Positions 23,396 through 30,199 of a DNA stretch of 41,260 nt are shown here, one piece after another. Source of the stretch: a virus. A program made the position numbers and the translations under genes. How positions within the stretch are numbered: position 1 is the stretch's first letter; every line of letters starts with the position of its first letter. Location: IMG/VR virus record IMGVR_UViG_3300035183_001353, positions 1 through 41,260 of that record; one strand, 5' to 3'. The notes beneath the pieces were generated by a model. It made no database searches. It was not told the origin of the DNA and was given only the letters and a program-made list of their open reading frames with translations.

Positions 23396-23442
23396 CATCT
23401 GGCCATGCCTGGCCGCCTCATGCCCACCCCCTCAGGACCAAG
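23396..23442 (-). repeat. Pentanucleotide-period intergenic array C (before RusA)
   Basis: This is the shortest array. On the minus strand, GGTCC TGAGG GGGTG GGCAT GAGGC GGCCA GGCAT GGCCA covers about 40 nt and ends at the upstream candidate start of the RusA gene. Its period is partly degenerate but in phase. Confidence 0.55.
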
Positions 23443-23451
23443 GTCGCGTTC

Positions 23452-24093
23452 TCACTCATCCAGTACCTCAAACCGCGTCACCTGAAAGCGGCCGTAGGTC
23501 GGGCGAAAGTCGGCGATGCCGATCAGCCGTCCGGCATCGCTGACCAGACCGTGCAGCATGCCGCTCGACACGTATTCGGGGAGATTGACCATCAGGAGAA
23601 ACGTCGCCGTCCAACCGGCGCTGATCGCCGGCCGCACGCGCGTCACGCCGCTGCGCTGCACTTGCACGCGGCAGCGGTGCTCGTATTCCCAGGCGGTGAC
23701 GCCCAGGCTGGCCAGCGGCGTGAGACTCACCACCGCCGCCTTGACCAGGTCCATCGCGCTCTTCCGCGGCGAACGCGGGTCTTGCCGATACTTCGCCGCA
23801 GCGATGATCGCCTGCCGGAGATACTCACCAGGGATGCACAACTCGCCGTCGCTGTTGCGATAGACGTAGGACTCGATGTCGTCCGTCTTCTTGGCCGCCG
23901 AACCTTTGGCCGCCTTGGCCTTGGCTTCAACCGCTTCGCAATTCCAGCGGTGGAAGAGCAGGTCCGCCTCGCCGCGGATCGTCACTTCCACGCGGTAGGG
24001 GATCGACAGCTCGATGCTGCCGGTCGCACCGTTGGTCACGTCGGGGCCCAGGCCCAGCTTGCCGTTCGTCCGTCCGTTTGCAGTTGCTTGCAT
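23452..24093 (-). CDS. Conserved phage protein of the recombination module, unknown function
   Basis: This 213-residue protein starts MQATANGRTNGKLG at the ATG 24091-24093, chosen for the AGGAG site 7 nt before it; the longer frame upstream only translates the pentamer array. It is beta-rich with a central helix: IPYRVEVTIRGEADLLFHRW, LCIPGEYLRQAIIAAAKYRQD, TAWEYEHRCRVQVQRSG, TFLLMVNLPEYVSS, and the closing GRLIGIADFRPTYGRFQVTRF. The 'IPGEYLRQAI ... G-rich ... RPTYGRF' order recalls RAMP/Cas7-like folds. I only note that as a resemblance. Its place between RusA and the SSB-like gene suggests a role in recombination or DNA binding. Confidence 0.6.
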   Translation of the reverse strand: MQATANGRTNGKLGLGPDVTNGATGSIELSIPYRVEVTIRGEADLLFHRWNCEAVEAKAKAAKGSAAKKTDDIESYVYRNSDGELCIPGEYLRQAIIAAAKYRQDPRSPRKSAMDLVKAAVVSLTPLASLGVTAWEYEHRCRVQVQRSGVTRVRPAISAGWTATFLLMVNLPEYVSSGMLHGLVSDAGRLIGIADFRPTYGRFQVTRFEVLDE

Positions 24094-24116
24094 GTGTTGC
24101 TCCTGAAGGTAGAAAA

Positions 24117-24243
24117 AGCCATGCCTCGCCTTGGCACAACCTGCCTGACCGAACCAAACCATGCTTCCTATGCGCCCCGGCCCGCCATGCCATGCCAGAC
24201 CGGACCAGTACTCGCCTGACCAGAACTCGCCACGTCGAACCTC
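24117..24243 (-). repeat. Pentanucleotide-period intergenic array D (before conserved unknown)
   Basis: On the minus strand pentamers run GGTCC GGTCT GGCAT GGCAT GGCGG and, after a short break, GGTTT GGTTC GGTCA GGCAG and GGCGA GGCAT GGC. They end 24 nt before the ATG, ahead of a clean AGGAG ribosome site. The spacer between DUF669 and the next gene is made almost wholly of this array. Confidence 0.75.
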
Positions 24244-24260
24244 GATGCGATCAGGTGGTC

Positions 24261-24716
24261 CTACCGCCGCCACGGCGGCGTGGAAGAACCGTTCGCCGGC
24301 GGTGCCGGAGGTATGGGGCCTTCCTTTTTTGAGTAGCCGCAGAGTTCGTTCGTGATCTCCCCGGTATCGGCGCGCCGCTTACATCGCACCGAAACGAGCA
24401 ATGGCAAGTTGTGGAGTTCGGTCGAGTCCTTGGGAGCCATCACGCCGACCGCCCGACAAATGGCGGAGAGTTCCGCCCTGGCGATCTGCACCGCCGTGGC
24501 ATTCGGGTTGTCGAGGTTCAGGCGCGCCCAGAGCAACCGGCCCTTGTGCGGGCCGTCGAGCACCTGAAACGTGAGCTGCAGGTAGTTTCCGGTGCCCGCC
24601 TTGGTCGGCTTCATTTCGCTGTCGACGACGGCCGCCTGATATCGGCCCGCCGGGAGCGGCTCAAAACTGGTGACGGGATCAACGTGATTGGCATCGAATC
24701 CGTGGAGATTTGCCAT
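24261..24716 (-). CDS. DUF669 SSB-like protein
   Basis: This 151-residue protein starts MANLHGFDANHVDP with an AAGGA site. The DUF669 pattern is clear: FEPLPAGRYQAAVVDSEMKPTKAGTGNYLQLTFQVLDGPHKGRLLW (about 18-63), then LSAICRAVGVM and LLVSVRCKR, ending in a Pro-rich tail (IPPAPPANGSSTPPW). DUF669 proteins co-occur with Sak4-like ATPases in phage recombination modules and are thought to act like single-strand binding proteins. That agrees with the next gene upstream. The acidic SSB tail tip is not seen. Confidence 0.85.
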   Translation of the reverse strand: MANLHGFDANHVDPVTSFEPLPAGRYQAAVVDSEMKPTKAGTGNYLQLTFQVLDGPHKGRLLWARLNLDNPNATAVQIARAELSAICRAVGVMAPKDSTELHNLPLLVSVRCKRRADTGEITNELCGYSKKEGPIPPAPPANGSSTPPWRR

Positions 24717-24754
24717 AGAGATGTGTCCTTCGGTTGTTCAAATGGGTTGAAGAA

Positions 24755-24808
24755 GATCCTTGCCATGCCTCGGCGAACCTCGGCACGCCATGTCACGCCG
24801 CAGCAGGC
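24755..24808 (-). repeat. Pentanucleotide-period intergenic array E (before DUF669)
   Basis: On the minus strand, GGCAA GGCTA GGCCT GCTGC GGCGT GACAT GGCGT GCCGA GGTTC GCCGA GGCAT GGCAA covers about 60 nt. It starts inside the last codons of the ATPase gene and ends about 40 nt before the DUF669 start. Confidence 0.65.
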
Positions 24809-25594
24809 CTAGCCTTGCCCCTCCGCGCCGGACGAGGTTTCTTGAGTGAGGGCCGCCATGAAGGCGGGCCACGACAGCGGCAGTTCTTCAGGGAGCGAGA
24901 AGCGGTTCTTGGCGACGCACGATGGGCCGCCGATCGTGCGGATCACCCGTTCGCCGCCGTCCTTGCCGAGGGCGAACGCGATACCGCGCTTGCGGTTGAA
25001 CCCGGCGTCTTCCGACTGCACGCGGATCTTCCGCGTGGCGAACAGCACCGCGTCGGCCCATTCGCACACCAGGCCGCAGGCGTGCTTGTTCAGCCGCGGG
25101 CTGTAGCGGTCGTAAGCCGTCGCCTCGGGGTCTTCGAACTTCTCCACCTTGGCGTGCGCGATGCAGAGCACCACCATTCCCCGCTCGACGCGGAGTCGAT
25201 TGAGCAGCGCGAGCACCTTCCGCCAGTGGGTCAGCGCGTGCGTGTACCCCTTGGCGTAGCCCCCGTCGACCTTCTCAATCGACGTGACGTCGTACTGCCG
25301 GCAGAGTTCGTCGAAGATCAGCCGTTCCAGCCAGTCGAGCGAGTCGATGACCACGGACTGGTAGTCGTGCTGTTCGGCGACGAGCGCCGTCAGCGACGAC
25401 AGGACATCGTCGAGCGTCACGGCCAACGGAAACTTGTCGCAGGCGATCTCGCTCAGACCGTCTTCGGTCTGAATGAAGATCGGCGCGGGTGCCTGCGACC
25501 CAAACGTCGATTTGCCGATGCCCTCGGTACCGTACAAAATCAGCCGCGGCGGCAACGGCTGTTTGCCGCGGTGAATGCGAGTGAGCAGGCTCAA
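24809..25594 (-). CDS. Sak4/AAA_24-type RecA-like ATPase
   Basis: This 261-residue protein has Walker A GTEGIGKST at 22-30, Walker B-like VVIDSLDWLE at 81-90 and a RecA-like core with VVLCIAHAKVEKFED. Phages encode these AAA_24 proteins beside DUF669 genes; Sak4 members anneal single-stranded DNA with the help of an SSB. The C-terminal part (RFSLPEELPLSWPAFM) is typical. The start codon overlaps the stop of the upstream small gene (ATGA), so the two are coupled. The likely role is single-strand annealing during phage recombination. Confidence 0.85.
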   Translation of the reverse strand: MSLLTRIHRGKQPLPPRLILYGTEGIGKSTFGSQAPAPIFIQTEDGLSEIACDKFPLAVTLDDVLSSLTALVAEQHDYQSVVIDSLDWLERLIFDELCRQYDVTSIEKVDGGYAKGYTHALTHWRKVLALLNRLRVERGMVVLCIAHAKVEKFEDPEATAYDRYSPRLNKHACGLVCEWADAVLFATRKIRVQSEDAGFNRKRGIAFALGKDGGERVIRTIGGPSCVAKNRFSLPEELPLSWPAFMAALTQETSSGAEGQG

Positions 25595-25893
25595 GCGCAG
25601 ACCTCCTGGGGTTCGGGTTCCGGAACGGAATCGACGCGCGCGACGGTGAAGGCGTCCTCGCCGAACTCCCGGCGCAAGAAGCCGACGAACAGCCGGTTGA
25701 CGTCCCGGCCGACCGGCGAGCCCGCGTCGATCACGCAGGTCCGCCGATCCGGGTCGAGATAGTGCGACGCATCGAGGCGGACCTGGGCTTCGCCGTGCAG
25801 GCTCTCGGCGGCGAGCAGCGCCAGCAGCAGCGAGGCCTCGATTTCCTCCAGCGGCACCTCGAGCGGGAACTCGTAGCGGTAGAGTTCCTTCAT
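25591..25893 (-). CDS. Small conserved phage protein
   Basis: This 100-residue protein starts MKELYRYEFPLEVPL at the ATG 25891-25893, with a GAGGAG site 9 nt before it. An upstream extension of the frame only translates the leader element and is rejected. The sequence is acidic, with a short alpha/beta domain: EEIEASLLLALLAAESLHG, VRLDASHYLDPDRRTCVIDA, GRDVNRLFVGFLRREFG. I do not recognise a family. It is coupled to the Sak4-like gene by overlap. The 22-bp leader element at 25928-25949 is 34 nt upstream. Confidence 0.6.
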   Translation of the reverse strand: MKELYRYEFPLEVPLEEIEASLLLALLAAESLHGEAQVRLDASHYLDPDRRTCVIDAGSPVGRDVNRLFVGFLRREFGEDAFTVARVDSVPEPEPQEVCA

Positions 25894-25927
25894 CGGGTTG
25901 GTCTCCTCGTGTCGGGCGGGTGCGTCT

Positions 25928-25949
25928 CTATCTGGAGAGCTACCCGGCC
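25928..25949 (-). promoter_or_regulatory. 22-bp leader element, copy 2
   Basis: This is identical over 22 bp to 9272-9293, on the same strand and at almost the same distance from the start codon (34 against 31 nt). CCGTCAT again lies 10 nt upstream. The sequences between CCGTCAT and the 22-mer differ. Confidence 0.6.
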
Positions 25950-25973
25950 CGATCACGAGATGACGGGACGACA

Positions 25974-26585
25974 TCACAGGTAATCGCGCAGACCTGCCTG
26001 CTCGAACCGCTGCCGCAAGCGGCGCACGGTGTCATTCAGCGTCGTGCGCGGAACGCCGACCTCGCGGGCGATCGCCGAGATGGACTCGGTCTTCAGCCGC
26101 TCGGCCAGATCACGCAGTTCGTCCGGGAGCGCCGCCACAACCTCGGCCAGGTCACTGGCCAGCTGCGCCAGGTCTTCGGCGCTTCGGGGATCGCGGCAGC
26201 GCCGCGCGTTGAACTCGCGGTCGCCAATCGTGTCCGCAAGTTCCGTCGGCCCCTCTTCCGTGACTTCGATCATCACGTGGAGTGAACCGATCCGGCGGTG
26301 GTCCCGCTTCTCGGCCTGCTTGTCGCGCAGGATGTTGGCCACATCGCGCTCCACCACGGCCGTGACGAACGCCTTGCGGTGGGCCTGCTTGGGATCGAAC
26401 GACCGGAGGCTGTGCAGGAGCCGTGCGATCAGCTCCTGTTCGAGGTCCTGGCGGTCCTGCTTGGTAAAGCCGGCACGGCCGATGATCTGCCGGACCTTGC
26501 GTTTGACGATCCCGAACTCGAAACGACCCAGCTGGGGCTCGTGGCCGCACCCGGGGCCACGGCCATCGACATGAGAAGCCTGCAT
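25974..26585 (-). CDS. Sigma-70-like factor
   Basis: This 203-residue protein starts MQASHVDGRGPGCG with an AGGA site 6-7 nt upstream. Residues about 30-90 look like sigma region 2: KVRQIIGRAGFTKQDRQDLEQELIARLLHSLRSFD, AFVTAVVERDVANILRDK. Residues about 145-200 match region 4, an HTH with LPDELRDLAERLKTES, ISAIAREVGVPRTTLND and VRRLRQRFEQAGL. It is an RNA polymerase sigma factor of ECF-like size and could direct phage late or replication promoters. The spacer before it carries three hairpins, one of which covers its ribosome site. Confidence 0.78.
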   Translation of the reverse strand: MQASHVDGRGPGCGHEPQLGRFEFGIVKRKVRQIIGRAGFTKQDRQDLEQELIARLLHSLRSFDPKQAHRKAFVTAVVERDVANILRDKQAEKRDHRRIGSLHVMIEVTEEGPTELADTIGDREFNARRCRDPRSAEDLAQLASDLAEVVAALPDELRDLAERLKTESISAIAREVGVPRTTLNDTVRRLRQRFEQAGLRDYL

Positions 26586-26781
26586 TCGCTGTCCTGGGCC
26601 GGAGGACAGGCCCTGGCAGCGAAACAGGTCGGGTCACTGCGCCGCGGAACGATTCCGCCGAACCACGCAGGCGCGACAAACGGCTGCCGAGTGATGTGCC
26701 TCACGGCCTCAGCCGGCGGCTGCGGTGTCGCAGCAAGGCGGTTTGCGCGCAGTAGGGTCGCGCGTTACTCAGCAGCGCAAG
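26586..26781 (-). promoter_or_regulatory. Structured leader before the sigma-factor gene
   Basis: Three perfect hairpins lie in this 196-nt spacer: 26719-26734 (6-bp stem, 4-nt loop), 26644-26658 (6-bp stem, 3-nt loop) and 26589-26609 (6-bp stem). The last one, CTGTCC/GGACAG on the minus strand, holds the AGGA ribosome site and ends 3 nt before the sigma-factor ATG. Ribosome-site masking is inferred. Confidence 0.45.
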
Positions 26782-27759
26782 TCATTTCTCCTTCGGTCGT
26801 TGGGACTGCACGATGGGCTTTCCATGTTTGTCGCGGTCCTGCGACGCGACACCGCGCACGATGGAGTCGCTGTCGGTGGCATTCAGCACGGCAGCCGCGC
26901 CGCCAGCCCGTGTGATGGCTCGTTGCACCGTGTCTTTGGTCACTTCCTGGTGCGTCTCCCGAGTCAGATAGGCGGCGGCCTCCCGTACCGATTGGCACTG
27001 GCGGTATGCAGCGATGTAGACGTCGTCGGTGAGACTGGTCTTGGCCTCGGCTTTGACCTGCTGACGAATCATGCGGGTCAAATCCTGCTGCGTCAGTTGA
27101 ACGGGCGAGGCAGATGCGGCCAGGGCATCGACGTCGTGAATCGCGGCCGCGATTTCCAGGGGTTCGACGTCGATCTGCTCGTTCACGAGCATCGCCACGT
27201 GTGCGAGAACGAGGATCGGCGGGACGCGTCGCCACGCATCAATGGGTGGGCGGCGAAGCGGAACGAAGATGATCGGCTTTTGGCTGCGTGCCGCGGCGCT
27301 GCGGATGCCGTCGCCGTCGTCCCACTGCAGTCCCCTAGCCAGAAGCACGTCACGGGACGCGCCTTGCCACTTGGTCCGCCCCAGCCGCCAGAGGCGACCG
27401 GGCACGAGCACCGTGCACTTGCCTGTGAGCGATAGGCAATTGGCGAGCGCGGCAGCGAGCGCGGCCAGGTCCACGGTCCACTGCTGCAGCGCTCCTGCAG
27501 GCACATCGGCACGGTGAACCTCTGGGCATGGCACGACGAATCGCGTCGAGCCATTCGGCCCCGGAATGGCCAAGACTTCCTCAATGTGCGATTGACATTC
27601 GGGGCACAGGACGTGCGAAGCATTCTCTGCCGGGCGCAGGAAGCCGAGTTCATTGAGCCGCTGGTGGATGCCGTTCGGCCAGGTCGCGACGAAATGTGCT
27701 GCGACGGTCGGATCGGGAGCATCAACCAGGGGCCACAAGAATTCCAGGGGATCAGTCAT
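26782..27759 (-). CDS. Unknown protein with N-terminal zinc site and C-terminal HTH-like region
   Basis: This is a 325-residue protein that I do not recognise. Cys52, Cys55, Cys78 and His82 (CPEC then CPEVH) form a likely zinc site near the N-terminus. The middle is a mixed alpha/beta domain (AALANCLSLTGKCTVLVPGRLWRLG, IIFVPLRRPPIDAW, VLAHVAMLVNEQI). Residues about 230-300 look like a helix-turn-helix of the AAYRQCQSVREAAAYLTRETHQEVTKDTVQRAI type. It overlaps the upstream gene by 8 nt, so both are one transcript and probably one system. It may be a DNA- or RNA-binding accessory part of the defence island. Confidence 0.55.
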   Translation of the reverse strand: MTDPLEFLWPLVDAPDPTVAAHFVATWPNGIHQRLNELGFLRPAENASHVLCPECQSHIEEVLAIPGPNGSTRFVVPCPEVHRADVPAGALQQWTVDLAALAAALANCLSLTGKCTVLVPGRLWRLGRTKWQGASRDVLLARGLQWDDGDGIRSAAARSQKPIIFVPLRRPPIDAWRRVPPILVLAHVAMLVNEQIDVEPLEIAAAIHDVDALAASASPVQLTQQDLTRMIRQQVKAEAKTSLTDDVYIAAYRQCQSVREAAAYLTRETHQEVTKDTVQRAITRAGGAAAVLNATDSDSIVRGVASQDRDKHGKPIVQSQRPKEK

Positions 27760-28936
27760 TGAGAATCCCCCACGTGCGGATGCAACGGTCGCCGATCACC
27801 TGCATCTCCTCCGGCTTGCTCTTGAGATCGCACGTATTGGGACAGCTCACGTTGAACGTCATCGTCTTCGCTTTCTGATGGCCGTCGCTCATGAACTGCA
27901 GCTGGATGCCGACCTGCGTCACCGAGACCTGGCTCCGATCCAGGTTGTAGGCGCTGAGCAGTCGGCCAATCGCCGTCGTCACCTCGTTGTGTGTCGCCGA
28001 CTCTTTGAACTTGTGTTCCAGATACTCGACGGCCGGCACGATGACCTTTGGAACCAACCGCATGCGGCGCAGACGCACCGCTGCAATCCGGTCGGCAGGC
28101 GTGGTCGTAAAGGCGAAGCCAGGATTCAGCAGATGGTCGAGGTGGTATGTCGCGCGAATGGGATCGTCATCGTCGACCTCGATCCCGAGCACGGCGCGGC
28201 AGAAGGCCTTGCGCAGCGGGAGGTGCACTTTCTTGCCCCCCTTGGCAATCAGTTCGAGGGCCCCATCGGACGGAAGGTAAACGAACACGTTGTTGAACGT
28301 GTAACTCTCCTCACGCGGCGTGAGATTGTTGTTCTCGTCGAACACCAACAACTTGTCGGGCCAGTCGGGCAGGTAGGCAAAGAAGAATTCCGCTCCGCCC
28401 ATCCGCTGGTAGTGATGCACACGGCAGACTTCGCCGCGGAGCTCCTTGTTCCAGTAATAGGCCCGCACTTCGTTCTCCAACGCCGCCTTCATCGCCTCGG
28501 TGACGGTGATCGGCTGCTGCGGCAGGCTGTTCCAGCGATTGGCGAATTGGCCGCTCCGCAGCGCCTCGGCGCGGGCGAAGATGGCCGCCTCGTCGAATGC
28601 CTCGCGCGCGTCCAGGTAGGCCCAGAGCGCTTTGTCGGCGGGACTCTTGTGCGTCTGAAATTCTTCCAGCTTGTCCGGGCAGCGCCACCCCATTTCTTCG
28701 AGGAGCACCTTCTGGCCGCGCGGGTCCGCCAGTTCGTTGACGTCCTGCAGGACCACCTGGTAATGCCGCCGGCCGTCTCCCATCGTCTCCCAGGCGGCGA
28801 CGATCGGCTCGACGTTGTGCGCGCCGAGCGAATCCCAGGGGACGTCCGCCATCGCCGGCACGTCGGCGAACAGACGCCGCAGAAGGCTGTTGTCATGCAG
28901 CTTGAGCTGCTTCCGAAGATCGAACGCCTTGGCCAT
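27752..28936 (-). CDS. Unknown 394-aa protein of the defence island
   Basis: I chose the ATG at 28934-28936 (MAKAFDLRKQLKLHD), because GAGG lies 8 nt before it. The frame continues up to the stop of the ImmA-like gene (overlapping ATG at 29014), but that start lacks a ribosome site. No catalytic motif or known domain stands out. Features are an N-terminal helical region, a central strand-rich part (YHYQRMGGAEFFFAYLPDWPDKLLVF, TFNNVFVYLPSDGALEL), and a C-terminal part (VTQVGIQLQFM, MTFNVSCPNTCDLKSK). It may be a sensor or effector. A 12-bp dyad sits 31-42 nt upstream. Confidence 0.55.
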   Translation of the reverse strand: MAKAFDLRKQLKLHDNSLLRRLFADVPAMADVPWDSLGAHNVEPIVAAWETMGDGRRHYQVVLQDVNELADPRGQKVLLEEMGWRCPDKLEEFQTHKSPADKALWAYLDAREAFDEAAIFARAEALRSGQFANRWNSLPQQPITVTEAMKAALENEVRAYYWNKELRGEVCRVHHYQRMGGAEFFFAYLPDWPDKLLVFDENNNLTPREESYTFNNVFVYLPSDGALELIAKGGKKVHLPLRKAFCRAVLGIEVDDDDPIRATYHLDHLLNPGFAFTTTPADRIAAVRLRRMRLVPKVIVPAVEYLEHKFKESATHNEVTTAIGRLLSAYNLDRSQVSVTQVGIQLQFMSDGHQKAKTMTFNVSCPNTCDLKSKPEEMQVIGDRCIRTWGILND

Positions 28937-28966
28937 GTCATCATCCTCAGACTGGGTGGTGTCTCC

Positions 28967-28978
28967 GTTTGGTAAACC
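28967..28978 (-). promoter_or_regulatory. 12-bp dyad motif, copy 1
   Basis: GTTTGGTAAACC (plus strand) ends 31 nt upstream of the 394-aa gene start. Outer GGTGT/ACACC arms extend it to a dyad of about 30 bp. The same 12-mer occurs inverted at 39470-39481, before the helicase gene. It is a candidate operator of the XRE regulator. Confidence 0.5.
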
Positions 28979-29013
28979 GCAAACACCACGGACAAAAAAT
29001 AACTGTTCCGTCA

Positions 29014-29781
29014 TCAGAACAGCGTGTTCACCTTCTTGGTCACCAGCAGTTCGAGTTGCTCCAGGCGAATGCGCATCGCTTCTGGGGAAACCTGGAATGT
29101 CTGCGCCAGCGGCCGGCAGTACTCCTCTTTCATGGCGAGATCCTGTGACTCCCGATCCGTGGCCATCTGTCCGTGCCGATAGAACGGTTCGACGGCGGCC
29201 ACGTCCGCGTAGAGCGTCCGAATGTCAGCGATCGGCACGGGACCGTCGTCACCCTGTCGAAATTCGGACCAGGCAGCATAGACCAGTTTGCGGGGCATGA
29301 GCAGACAACCTGCAAAGGCGTTGGCTTGCCACTCCACGGGCTTCGCCGCTTCGCTGGACCGGCAGACGACGTCGGGCTGCGGCGTGCCGTCGATGAACAG
29401 CCGCTGCTGCGCCGGGTTCTGCAGGTAGTGCTGCCGATGCAACCGCCAATGGCCGACTTCATGCGCGAGCGTGAAGTGGTAGCGGCCGACGCGGGACGGA
29501 TGTGTGTGCGGATCGAGGGCCTGGTCGATGCCGATACGAGACTGCTTGAACCAGATCGCGCCATGCACATCGGCCACGGGGAACAGAGACTTCATGTCCA
29601 GAAACTCCAGCGCCAGCTGCAGGTGCAATTCCGCGATCTCGTCCACGGGCACTGGCGGCGCGCTCACCGGCGAGAACTTCAGCCCATATTCCTCGAGCAG
29701 CAGATCAGCCTCACGCTCAATCTGCTTTTCGTGCAGGAACGGGACGTCAGATTTCGGCGCAGAAACGCGTCGCCCCATCAC
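29014..29781 (-). CDS. ImmA/IrrE-family metalloprotease
   Basis: This 255-residue protein has the zinc motif HEVGH at 107-111 (His107, Glu108, His111) and the downstream third ligand region EWQANAFAGCLLMP with Glu150. It starts MMGRRVSAPKSD; a second Met one codon on is also possible. The N-terminal ADLLLEEYGLKF and PVDEIAELHLQLALEF are typical of the family. ImmA cleaves the phage-type repressor ImmR in ICEBs1, and IrrE/PprI cleaves DdrO. Here the XRE regulator gene overlaps directly upstream, the same order as immR-immA. The likely role is relief of repression after damage or infection. Confidence 0.88.
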   Translation of the reverse strand: MMGRRVSAPKSDVPFLHEKQIEREADLLLEEYGLKFSPVSAPPVPVDEIAELHLQLALEFLDMKSLFPVADVHGAIWFKQSRIGIDQALDPHTHPSRVGRYHFTLAHEVGHWRLHRQHYLQNPAQQRLFIDGTPQPDVVCRSSEAAKPVEWQANAFAGCLLMPRKLVYAAWSEFRQGDDGPVPIADIRTLYADVAAVEPFYRHGQMATDRESQDLAMKEEYCRPLAQTFQVSPEAMRIRLEQLELLVTKKVNTLF

Positions 29782-30140
29782 CGATCTCCTTTCTCCTTCA
29801 TCTTCCGAATCTGCTCGGTCAACTTGCGCAGTTCTTCGGCCGAAAGCCCGCTCGCCTCGCGCAGGAGTTCAGGCATTTCCGTCGGTTGGCTTTGAATGAT
29901 CTCCGGCAGATCCTCCGGCACGCGGCCGGCGAGAGCGATCATCTCGTCCGCATTCTCGTCCAACAGGCTTGCCATTTTTTTGACTCGCTCAGCAGTTGGC
30001 GGGTCGGCTTCCCCTTGTTCGACGTGCGAGAGATAGGTGGGGCTGACTCCGACTTCCTCCGCGAATTTGCGCAGGCTAAAGCCCTTCGCAACCCGCTTTT
30101 TGCGGAGCCACTGCCCGAATGCGTTCTGCTTTCCTGCCAT
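29778..30140 (-). CDS. XRE-family HTH regulator (ImmR-like)
   Basis: This 120-residue protein starts MAGKQNAFGQWLRKKR at the ATG 30138-30140, with AGGAG about 12 nt upstream; a TTG further upstream overlaps the DUF499 stop and is less likely. Residues about 8-62 are a classic XRE HTH: GQWLRKKRVAKGFSLRKFAEEVGVSPTYLSHVEQGEADPP. The C-terminal part is a helical region with LLREASGLSAEELRKL that may mediate dimerisation or be the cleavage site. It overlaps the ImmA-like gene and lies 59 bp after the DUF499 gene. Repression of the defence island, or of the lysogeny switch, is likely. Confidence 0.85.
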   Translation of the reverse strand: MAGKQNAFGQWLRKKRVAKGFSLRKFAEEVGVSPTYLSHVEQGEADPPTAERVKKMASLLDENADEMIALAGRVPEDLPEIIQSQPTEMPELLREASGLSAEELRKLTEQIRKMKEKGDR

Positions 30141-30199
30141 GTGCCTGTTGACTCCTGGCGATCCAAGCCTTGGAGATGTCGTCCCGTGGGAAACTGTCG

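Noticed and set aside
24094-24273. A longer form of the 213-aa protein beginning MAAVGPPDRIEV.
   Set aside because: The extra 60 residues translate the pentamer array (5-residue periodicity), and an AGGAG site precedes the internal ATG at 24091-24093.
25894-25977. An upstream start for the 100-aa gene (MMSSRHLVIGPGSS).
   Set aside because: It reads through the 22-bp leader element, and GAGGAG precedes the ATG at 25891-25893.
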